A stretch of 32,746 bases of DNA, taken from contig NZ_JAAAMJ010000029.1 of NCBI RefSeq assembly GCF_010500835.1, positions 1 to 32,746 on the forward strand. Direction: 5' to 3'. The notes beneath the pieces are model-generated. The model did no database searches. It was not told the DNA's origin and saw only the letters and a list, made by a program, of their open reading frames with translations. This document shows, one piece after another, positions 24,817 to 32,746 of this stretch. A program made the position numbers and the translations under genes. Positions within the stretch are counted from its first letter, which is position 1, and every line of letters begins with the position of its first letter. Source of the stretch: Aurantimonas aggregata (GTDB lineage Bacteria; Pseudomonadota; Alphaproteobacteria; Rhizobiales; Rhizobiaceae).

Positions 24817-26424
24817 ATGCCCAGCCAAACCCTCAAGTCAGTGCTTGCTGCAACGGGCGCACTCGCGCTCGCGGCGACCACCGCCGCGCCGGCCTTCGCA
24901 CAGCAGCAGCAACCCGGCCAGCTGACGGTCCTGCGCACGATCGACGCCGATAATTACGACCCGATCCGGTCGACGGCGACGGCTGCGGCCGAGATCGTCT
25001 ACCTCCTCGCCGACACCCTCGTCAGCGTCGATTTCGACATGCAGACGGTCCAGCCCTTGCTCGCCGAAAGCTGGGAGGTTTCCGACGACGGCCTGACCTA
25101 CACGTTCAAGCTGCGCCAAGACGTCAAGTTCTGCAGCGGGCGCGCAATGACCGCCGAGGACGTCGTCTTCTCGTTCGAACGCTGGCTGTCGCCCGAGAGC
25201 AGCTCGCCGACCAAGTTTCGCGCCGGCAACGTCGCCGAAATCCGCGCGATCAATGACCACACCGTCGAATACCGCCTGAACGAGCCCTATTCGGATCTCC
25301 TGTTCCAGCTGGCGCTGTCCTTCGCCTCCGTCGTCGATCGCGAGTCGGTCGAGGAACTGGGCGAGAATTTCGGCGTCCAGGGCTTCGGCGGCACCGGGCC
25401 CTATTGCTGGAACTCGTGGACGCCGCGCCAGGAGGTCGTGCTCGACAAGAACCCGCATTACACCTGGGGTCCGCCGATCTACGAGAACGGCACGCCGCAG
25501 GTGGAGCGGATGGTCTGGCGGGTTATTCCCGAGGCCAACACGATGATGGCGGCGGTCCAGACCGGACAGGCCGACATGACCTACTATATGGCGCCCTTCG
25601 CCATCGAGAGCCTGCGCGCCATCCCCACGCTCACCGTCCAGCAGCAGGACAACTACCTCTACGACAATTTCGTGGGCTTCAAGACCGACAAGCCGGTGAT
25701 GAACGATCCCGCCATGCGTCGGGCGATCAACCAGGCCGTCAATCGCGACGCGCTGGCGCAGGCCGCCTTCTTCGGGCTCGGCACGGCGCTGCACTCGCTC
25801 CTGAACCCCAAGGTCATCGACTACGATCCGGCGACGGCCGAGCTCACTCCCGCCTATGACCCGGACGCCGCCATCGCGACGCTCGAGGAAGCCGGCTGGG
25901 AACTCGGTTCGGACGGCGTTCGCGTCAAGGACGGTCAGCGGGCGGAGTTCCTGCTCTACGGCATCCGCAACACCCAGAACCCGGTGATGATGGAGGGCAT
26001 GCAGGCGGACCTTCGTCGCATCGGCGTCGAGATGGAGATCCAGCTCTGGGACGGAACCGCCGCCTGGGGCCGTCTGGCGACGCAGGAGTTCGACGCGTTC
26101 GTGCTCTCCTACCCGTACGTGACCGCCACTGAGGCGCTTTCGCTCTACTTCCGGTCGACCCAGATGCCGACCCCCAACCGGATGAACTGGAACAACGAGG
26201 AGACCGACCGCCTCATCGACGAGGCGCGGCAGGCGACCGACGACGAGACGCGCAAGGCGGCGATCGGGGCGGCGCAGCGCCAGCTGGTCGAGGCGGACGT
26301 CTGGATGCCGATCGTCTCGCAGCCGATGATCCTGGTGTCGGGACAACGCGTCGAGGGCGCCCGGCCCCACGGCATCTACGGCGCCGGTATCTACAAGGGT
26401 CTCGACATCTCGCTCACCGATTGA
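24817..26424 (+). CDS. Periplasmic substrate-binding protein, DppA/OppA family (SBP_bac_5)
   Basis: 535 residues. The signal peptide (about 1-28, hydrophobic LAATGALALAATTAAPAFA followed by QQQQ) lacks a lipobox cysteine, so it is a soluble periplasmic protein. The SBP_bac_5 signature region (DGLTYTFKLRQDVKFCSGRAMTAEDVVFSFERW) and the conserved GFKTDKPVMNDPAMRRAINQAVNRDAL block are clear. It captures the substrate for the DppBC-like permeases. AGGAGA lies about eight bases before ATG 24817; the gap to the permease gene is only 29 bases. Members of this family bind di- or oligopeptides, but also opines, nickel, sugars or modified amino acids. The ligand cannot be read here. Confidence 0.94.
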   Translation: MPSQTLKSVLAATGALALAATTAAPAFAQQQQPGQLTVLRTIDADNYDPIRSTATAAAEIVYLLADTLVSVDFDMQTVQPLLAESWEVSDDGLTYTFKLRQDVKFCSGRAMTAEDVVFSFERWLSPESSSPTKFRAGNVAEIRAINDHTVEYRLNEPYSDLLFQLALSFASVVDRESVEELGENFGVQGFGGTGPYCWNSWTPRQEVVLDKNPHYTWGPPIYENGTPQVERMVWRVIPEANTMMAAVQTGQADMTYYMAPFAIESLRAIPTLTVQQQDNYLYDNFVGFKTDKPVMNDPAMRRAINQAVNRDALAQAAFFGLGTALHSLLNPKVIDYDPATAELTPAYDPDAAIATLEEAGWELGSDGVRVKDGQRAEFLLYGIRNTQNPVMMEGMQADLRRIGVEMEIQLWDGTAAWGRLATQEFDAFVLSYPYVTATEALSLYFRSTQMPTPNRMNWNNEETDRLIDEARQATDDETRKAAIGAAQRQLVEADVWMPIVSQPMILVSGQRVEGARPHGIYGAGIYKGLDISLTD

Positions 26425-26487
26425 GCCGAAAGACGATCCGCTGGGCGGCGCTCGTGGCGCCGCCCACGCCCATCAAGGGAAGAGGCC

Positions 26488-27929
26488 ATGACGAAGACCA
26501 TCATCCGCAACGCAGCCTTCGTTGTCGCCTTCGACGAGGCAACCGGCGGACATTGCTACCGCACCGACACCGACCTCGCCTTTGCCGACGGGCGCATCAC
26601 CGCCATCGGGACGGTCGAGGAAGAGCCCGGCGACGCGGTCGTGGACGGGCGCGGCATGATGGTGATGCCCGGCCTCGTCAACATCCATTCCCATCCCTCG
26701 AGCGAACCTTTGAACAAGGGCTTTCTCGACGAAACCGGCTCGCCGGGCCTCTACAACTCGTCGCTCTACGAGTTCATGACGATCCTGCGGCCCGACGCCG
26801 AGGCCGTGCCCGACTGCGTCGAAGTCGCCTATTCGGAGCTTCTTCTCTCGGGCGTGACGACACTCGCCGACATGTCGGTCGCCCATCCGCGGTGGCTGCA
26901 GCTGGCGGCCGACAGCGGCCTGCGCGTCGTGATGTCGCCGATGTACCGGTCGGCGCGCTGGTTCACCCGCAACGGCCATGTCGTCGAGTACGAGTGGGAC
27001 GAGGCAGCCGGCGAGGCCGCGATGGCGGAGGCCTTCGCGATCATCGACGCGGCCGGCGCCGATCCGAGTGGACGCCTGACCGGCATGGTCTGCCCGGCCC
27101 AGATCGACACCTGTTCGGCCGACCTCATCCGCGACAGCCATGCCGAGGCGCAGCGCCGCGGCCTGCCCTGGCAGATCCACGCCGCCCAGTCGGTCGTCGA
27201 GTTCCACGAGATCACCCGCCGCCACGGCGTCACGCCGATCCAGTGGCTGCGCGACCTCGGCGTCCTCGGCGACACCTCGATCATCGGCCACGGGATCTTT
27301 CTCGACGACCATCCGGCAGCCAACTGGCACACCCGCGAGGATCTCGCGATCCTCGCCGAGACGCGGACCACGGTCGCCCATTGCCCGACCGTGTTCCTGC
27401 GCCGCGGCATCGCGCTGCGCGACGTCGGGCGCTATCTGAGGGCCGGCGTGCGCATGGGCATGGGCACCGACACCTACCCGCACAACATGCTCGAGGAAAT
27501 GCGCAACGTCGCCTATGTCGCCCGCCTCATGGCGGGGAGCCCGCGCACCCTGAAGACCACCGACGTCTTCGACATGGCGACGATCGGCGGGGCACGCGCT
27601 CTCGGACGCGACGACATCGGGCGCCTTGCGCCCGGCGCACGCGCCGACATCGTCATGGTCGACGTCACCCATCCGATGATGCGCCCCGGCCGCGACCCCG
27701 TGCGCAGCCTCGTCTACGCCGCGGCTGAGCGCGCCGTGCACACCGTCTTCGTCGACGGCCGCAAGGTGGTGGACAACGGCCAGGTCCTGACCATGGACTA
27801 TCCCGCCGCGGCCGAGCGCGTGCACGAGGCACAGAAACGCACGGAGGCCGCAGCGCCGGGGCTCGATTACGCCGGTCGTCCGGTCACCGCCTATTCGGCG
27901 CTGACATTCCCCTCTTATTCCGAGGCGTC

Positions 27930-27933
<4 letters not shown>
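26488..27933 (+). CDS. Amidohydrolase, SsnA/TrzN/cytosine-deaminase-like
   Basis: 481 residues, a second and different amidohydrolase in the same operon. It has H67-S-H69 (VNIHSHP), the metal-ligand His in QIHAAQS, His in IIGHGIFLD and the catalytic Asp in MGTDTYPHN, followed by a C-terminal beta-sandwich segment ([15 protein letters not shown]). This is the mononuclear-metal deaminase/chlorohydrolase branch (SsnA, TrzN, AtzB, 5-methylthioadenosine deaminase), which removes amino or similar groups from N-heterocycles or acts on amidines. GGGAAGAGG lies just before the ATG. The stop overlaps the DppD-like start by four bases, so it is made with the transporter ATPases. Substrate unknown; context suggests it follows uptake. 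Confidence 0.9.
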
Positions 27934-28906
<973 letters not shown>

Positions 28907-28910
<4 letters not shown>

Positions 28911-30001
28911 CGATGCAGCCTCTTCTCGAAGCCCGCGGCCTGCAGAAGCTCTTTCCGATCACCAAGGGCATCTTCCGCCGGCGTGTCGTCGCGGAAGTGC
29001 GGGCCGTCGACGGCGTCGATTTCGACATCATGCCGCGCGAGACGCTCGCCGTCGTAGGAGAATCTGGTTGTGGCAAGTCGACCATGGCGCGGCTTGCCAT
29101 GCGCCTGATCGAGCCATCCGCCGGTACGCTGCGCTTCGAGGGCGAGGACATCACCCATGCCGAGAAGGGCGACATGCGGCGGCTGCGGCGGGACATGCAG
29201 ATCGTCTTCCAGGACCCCTATGCCAGCCTCAACCCGCGCATGACGGTGGCCGAGATCATCGCCGAGCCGATGGTCGTGCATGGCGTCGGCGACGGCCCTT
29301 CCCAACGCGAACGGGTGAAGGAACTGCTGCGGCGCGTCGACCTCGCGCCCTATCACGGGCAGCGCTATCCGCATGAATTCTCCGGCGGGCAGCGCCAGCG
29401 TATCGGCGTCGCCCGTGCCCTGGCGCTGTCGCCCAAGCTCATCGTCTGCGACGAGCCGGTTTCGGCCCTCGACGTCTCCATCCAGGCGCAGATCGTCAAC
29501 CTGCTGCAGGATTTGCAGCAGGAAATGGGGCTCAGCTACCTGTTCATTTCGCACGGGCTCGCGGTGGTGAAGCACGTCGCCGACCGCGTGGCCGTCATGT
29601 ATCTCGGCCAGATCGTCGAGATCGGTCCGAAGGCCGCCATCTACGGCAATCCGCGTCACCCCTACACGCAGGCCCTGCTGGCGGCCGCGCCGCAGCCGGA
29701 CCCGAGCCGGCGAGGCCAGCGCCATGAGCTCGCCGGCGACGTGCCGAGCCCGATGAACCCGCCACCGGGCTGCCGTTTCCATACGCGCTGCCCGTTCGTG
29801 CAGGAACGGTGCCGCGCCGAAATGCCGATGCTGCGCGAGATGGCGGGCGGGCAGCAGGCGGCCTGCCATTTCGCCGAGACGATTCCGGTCTATGCTCCCG
29901 CCCTGACGATGCGCGCGCCGAGCGCGAAGCTGAAGGCCCGGCTGGCGCTCTACAAGGAGCGCCACGTGGCTGCCAAGAGCGATGCGGCGGCTACCGCCTG
30001 A
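28907..30001 (+). CDS. Oligopeptide-type ABC ATPase, DppF-like
   Basis: 364 residues from ATG 28907 (overlap ATGA with the DppD-like gene; a longer upstream frame is not family sequence). Motifs are Walker [20 protein letters not shown], signature FSGGQRQR, Walker [13 protein letters not shown], and the C-terminal CRFHTRCPF. The residue after the catalytic His is Gly (SHGL) where most family members have Asp (SHDL); the His itself is kept. About 40 residues of Ala/Lys-rich tail follow the oligopeptide extension, which is longer than usual. Confidence 0.95.
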
Positions 30002-30063
30002 GGCGACGTCAGGAAGCGCGCCGAGCAAGAGACCGGCTGTACCCAGGAAGCAGGAGTTGGAAA

Positions 30064-31611
30064 ATGAACGGCGCAGATAGTCTGTGCGATACGCTGCTGG
30101 CGAACGACGTAAACGTCTGTTTCGCCAATCCCGGCACGTCGGAAATGCATTTCGTCGCCGCGCTCGACCGCAAGCCGCAGATGCGCTGCGTGCTCGGCCT
30201 GTTCGAAGGCGTCGTCACGGGCGCCGCCGATGGTTATGCCCGGATGGCCGACAAGCCCGCCGCGACCCTCCTGCATTGCGGGCCGGGGCTCGCCAACGCG
30301 CTCGCCAATCTTCACAACGCCCGCCGTGCCCGCACCCCGATGGTCAACATCGTCGGCGATCACGCCAGCTACCACCTCGTGCACGACGCGCCGCTGACGA
30401 GCGATATCGAGAGCCTGGCCTGGCCGATGTCGCACTGGGTGAAGCGGACACTGACCCCCGGCGGGCTGGCGGCGGACGCTGCCGAGGCCTGCCACGCCGC
30501 CATGGCCTTGCCGGGTGTCGCGACGCTGATCCTGCCCGCCGATACGGCCTGGGGCGAGGTCGATCCGCAGGCCCAGCCCGTTCGCGCCGATCCGGTCCGG
30601 CAGCCATTCGTCGACCCGCAGGCCATCCGCGCTGCCGCGCAGGCGCTGCGCTCCGGGCGGCGTACGCGGCTGCTTCTGGGCGGCCGCGCGCTGCGCGCCG
30701 ACGCGCTCGCGGTGGCCGGGCGCATTGCCGCTGCAACGGGCGCGCGGCTCCTGGCGCCGATGATGAACGGCCGCATCGAGCGCGGCGCCGGGCGCGTGCC
30801 GATCGAGCGCGTGCCCTACCCGATCGATCCCTCGCTGGCCGCCCTCGCCGACATCCAATGCCTCGTGACCGTCGGCGCCAGCGTGCCGGTGGCGTTCTTC
30901 GCCTACCCCGGCAAGCCCGGCCGGCTGATCCCCGACGATGCGGAAGTCGTGGCGATGGGCGAGCCGGGCGACGATCTGATGGCGGCGCTCGAGGCGCTGG
31001 CCGATGAACTCGGCGCAAAGGCGGAGCCCGTTTTCGCACCTCTGAACGCGGCAGAGAGCGTCGCCGACGGGCCCCTGACGGTGGACAACCTCAACGCGGT
31101 CCTGGCGCAGTCCATCCCGAACAACGCCATCGTCTGCGACGAGACGATCTCGTCGGGGCGGCAGTTCTTCGCCGCGACGCAAGGCGCGCCGCAGCACGAT
31201 TACCTGCAGCTGACGGGCGGCGCGATTGGCATCGGCCTGCCGCTCGCCGCCGGCGCGGCGATCGCCTGTCCCGATCGCAAGGTCCTGCTCCTCCAGGCCG
31301 ATGGCAGCGGCATGTACACCTGCCAGGCCTTGTGGACGCAGGCCCGCGAGGGCCTCGACGTCGTGACCGTGATCTTCTCCAACCGCGCCTACGCCATCCT
31401 GCAGGGCGAGATGCGCAATGTCGGGGTCAACCATTTCGGCGACAATGCGCGCCGGATGCTCGACCTCGACAAGCCGGCGCTCGACTGGGTCAGCCTCGCG
31501 CGGGGCATGGGCGTCGAAGCCGCCCGCGCCGAGACGGTGGCCGGGTTTACGGCGCTGCTGCGAAGCGCCCTGTCCGCGAAGGGGCCCTTCCTTATCGAGG
31601 CGGTTCTCTGA
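30064..31611 (+). CDS. Thiamine-diphosphate enzyme (acetolactate synthase / benzoylformate decarboxylase-like)
   Basis: 515 residues, cytoplasmic. The pyrimidine-binding half starts at once, with catalytic Glu48 in GLFEGVVTGAADGYARM. A central domain (about 185-330) follows, then the diphosphate-binding half with D413-G-S415 and Asn440, the canonical spacing for Mg-TPP. The central domain is shorter and more degenerate than in true acetolactate synthases, and no regulatory small subunit is nearby. A decarboxylase or carboligase acting on a 2-oxoacid fits better than branched-chain amino-acid synthesis. AGGAG lies about nine bases before ATG 30064, 62 bases after the ATPase gene, so it probably belongs to the operon. 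Its 3' end overlaps the convergent 2H gene by 20 bases. Confidence 0.9.
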   Translation: MNGADSLCDTLLANDVNVCFANPGTSEMHFVAALDRKPQMRCVLGLFEGVVTGAADGYARMADKPAATLLHCGPGLANALANLHNARRARTPMVNIVGDHASYHLVHDAPLTSDIESLAWPMSHWVKRTLTPGGLAADAAEACHAAMALPGVATLILPADTAWGEVDPQAQPVRADPVRQPFVDPQAIRAAAQALRSGRRTRLLLGGRALRADALAVAGRIAAATGARLLAPMMNGRIERGAGRVPIERVPYPIDPSLAALADIQCLVTVGASVPVAFFAYPGKPGRLIPDDAEVVAMGEPGDDLMAALEALADELGAKAEPVFAPLNAAESVADGPLTVDNLNAVLAQSIPNNAIVCDETISSGRQFFAATQGAPQHDYLQLTGGAIGIGLPLAAGAAIACPDRKVLLLQADGSGMYTCQALWTQAREGLDVVTVIFSNRAYAILQGEMRNVGVNHFGDNARRMLDLDKPALDWVSLARGMGVEAARAETVAGFTALLRSALSAKGPFLIEAVL

Positions 31612-32185
31612 AGCCGTCCGAGTCCGGGATCGGACCACGGGCTGCGCCGAAGTCGAACTGCCCCGCGGCCTCCCACGGCCCGCCGCGATAGTGCCAGAGG
31701 AGTAGCCCCGTCGCCGTCGCCTCGAAGGGTTCGATGGTTTCCGAAAGCGCCTCGAACAGGCCCTTGGCGGCACGGGAGTGCGCCTTGTTCTGGAACGTGA
31801 CGTGGGGCCGGAAGTCCTGCGCGTCCTGCCGCGTCAGATCGGCCGCCCATATCGCCGCAAGCTCCGCCCGGAGCGCGACGAGCGGCGGGCTCTCGACCCG
31901 GTAGGCCGTTCCCTGGCCGAGGAACCGCAGCCCAGTGATCGCCAGCGGGAACGGCGCGTGACGCGATGCGCGGGTCGCGACGGCCGCAGCGACGTCCGCG
32001 TATCGGTCGCCGGGCAGATGATGAAACAGGGTCAGATGCGCCGGGATGAGATTGCGCTCCGGCGGAAAGTCACGCCGGCGCTCGCCGTCGAACCGGGCGA
32101 AGCTTTCGGGATCAAAGCGCAGTGTCAGGATGAGAGGCGCAGCGTCTCCGGCTTCGCGCTCTATCCCGGGTGGTCGGTTCGTCAC
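31592..32185 (-). CDS. 2H phosphoesterase (2'-5' RNA ligase family)
   Basis: 197 residues from GTG 32185. The two catalytic motifs are H50-L-T52 (PAHLTLFHHL) and H128-V-T130 (RPHVTFQNK), the signature of 2H phosphoesterases that act on 2',5' or cyclic phosphates of RNA or nucleotides. The frame is open upstream to 32458, but that part is Arg-rich shadow sequence. GTG 32185 overlaps the stop of the small gene upstream (GTGA), so the two are probably co-translated. The C-terminus overlaps the TPP-enzyme gene on the other strand by 20 bases. The substrate is not readable. Confidence 0.85.
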   Translation of the reverse strand: MTNRPPGIEREAGDAAPLILTLRFDPESFARFDGERRRDFPPERNLIPAHLTLFHHLPGDRYADVAAAVATRASRHAPFPLAITGLRFLGQGTAYRVESPPLVALRAELAAIWAADLTRQDAQDFRPHVTFQNKAHSRAAKGLFEALSETIEPFEATATGLLLWHYRGGPWEAAGQFDFGAARGPIPDSDGFREPPR

Positions 32186-32448
32186 GTTTCCCGCGTCGGC
32201 TCGCTGCCTGCGGTTTCGCCTGACTCCTCGGCCACCGGAGTGGGCGTCGCTTCGGCCATGGCAGCGCGGACGGCCTGCGCCTCCGGACTTCCCCCTCCCC
32301 GCGCCAGAAACTCGTCGACGGGCATCCGGGTCTCCGTCCCGCCGGACGAAAGATTGGCGCGATGGACCACGGTACCGGCTCCGGCATCGTCGATCTGCAG
32401 CAACCAGTCGTCGCCATTGGAGCTTCGGTAGACGGTGCGCATGTTCAT
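32182..32448 (-). CDS. Small conserved hypothetical protein upstream of the 2H phosphoesterase
   Basis: 88 residues from ATG 32448 (ATG 32442 also possible). The sequence TVYRSSNGDDWLLQIDDAGAGTVVHRANLSSGG, then VDEFLARGGGSPEAQAV, is a pattern I recall in small uncharacterised alphaproteobacterial proteins. It is soluble, with a short beta-rich domain and a Glu/Pro/Thr-rich tail. No catalytic site can be named. The stop overlaps the 2H gene start (GTGA). No strong ribosome site precedes the start. Confidence 0.7.
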   Translation of the reverse strand: MNMRTVYRSSNGDDWLLQIDDAGAGTVVHRANLSSGGTETRMPVDEFLARGGGSPEAQAVRAAMAEATPTPVAEESGETAGSEPTRET

Positions 32449-32583
32449 GCGGATGCAACGCGCTGGCGACGGATGCGATCCCGGCCCATGGGAATATGAG
32501 CGCCTCCCGCGCAGATGCGTCCTGCGGCGCCAGCCATCCGTGAGGCCGGCATTCTCAGGCCGGATCGCCCGCCCTCCGGCAGC

Positions 32584-32622
32584 GGCCGCGGGGTCTTGCT
32601 GCCCCGCGGCCGGTCGGTTCTT
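32584..32622. terminator. 10-bp GC hairpin near the IS630 end
   Basis: GGCCGCGGGG and CCCCGCGGCC enclose TCTTGCTG, followed by GGTCGGTTCTT. It sits about 20 bases from the end of the transposase gene, so it may stop transcription leaving the insertion element or belong to the flank. The rest of 32449-32583 shows nothing recognisable beyond the promoter space of the small gene. Confidence 0.4.
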
Positions 32623-32746
32623 ATACCAACGTGCGCTGATCAGAACTCATGCGCCCAGTCCCGCATTCCGATTGAGATGATTTTCCAGGGCTGATCGACG
32701 AGCTTGTTCCAAGCGTCACAGCAGTGGGCGACGATGTCGTCGTAGT
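32618..32746. mobile_element. Left end of an IS630-family insertion sequence
   Basis: The transposase end plus the short AT-containing stretch GTTCTTATACCAACGTGCG before it, which is probably the terminal inverted repeat. IS630 elements duplicate a TA dinucleotide; the exact boundary cannot be fixed without the other end. Confidence 0.5.
32640..32746 (-). CDS. IS630-family transposase, 3' end only (cut by window edge)
   Basis: The last 35 codons of a gene running in from the right edge. The minus-strand translation YDDIVAHCCDAWNKLVDQ, then PWKIISIGMRDWAHEF and stop, matches the conserved C-terminus of IS630-type (DDE) transposases as I know them. The catalytic part lies outside the window. 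Confidence 0.8.
   Translation of the reverse strand, partial: YDDIVAHCCDAWNKLVDQPWKIISIGMRDWAHEF

Noticed and set aside
24838-26370. 510-codon minus-strand ORF opposite the binding protein
   Set aside because: Shadow frame; no ribosome site or family sequence, and the plus strand carries a complete SBP_bac_5 protein.

Overview
The window is GC-rich with dense, often overlapping genes. Its codon use, LysR and XRE-cupin regulators, AGCS and Dpp-type transporters and small conserved proteins suggest an alphaproteobacterium, probably Hyphomicrobiales. That placement is an inference from gene types; no rRNA, tRNA or CRISPR array was seen.

Positions 1-12180 form a patchy region rich in cyclic-di-GMP genes. 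It holds a broken EAL fragment at the left edge, an intact CHASE4-GGDEF-EAL protein, a frameshifted GGDEF pseudogene, and an intact Cache-PAS-GGDEF cyclase (9853-11877). The pseudogene (about 2920-3667) is a decayed copy, in the same orientation, of the cyclase locus. It has lost the whole sensor part, and a 10-base deletion removed the GG of its active site. Between the two copies lie a three-gene ABC exporter-type operon (ATPase, FtsX-like permease, AttH/CrtC-like lipocalin) and a sodium:solute symporter missing its N-terminal part, so the region looks rearranged. The intact cyclase appears to be translationally coupled to a 36-codon leader ORF.

Positions 12180-18760 carry an AGCS sodium:amino-acid symporter, a 25-residue membrane peptide, a small conserved protein, and a divergent LysR / MFS-SGNH hydrolase-SDR unit. 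The last three genes overlap by four bases at each junction. The unit ends at a 12-bp-stem palindrome.

Positions 18800-31611 look like one catabolic locus. An XRE-cupin regulator and a gamma-glutamyltransferase-family protein read leftward. Reading rightward are an amidohydrolase of the YtcJ type, two Dpp-type permeases, a periplasmic binding protein, a second unrelated amidohydrolase, two oligopeptide-type ATPases and a thiamine-diphosphate enzyme. The likely job is import of a small peptide-like or amide compound, hydrolytic opening of amide or ring bonds, and decarboxylation or carboligation of a 2-oxoacid product. The substrate cannot be read from the sequence. This is the best candidate in the window for an undescribed pathway.

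Positions 31592-32746 hold a 2H phosphoesterase (2'-5' RNA ligase family) coupled to a small conserved protein, a strong hairpin, and the 3' end of an IS630-type transposase running off the right edge.
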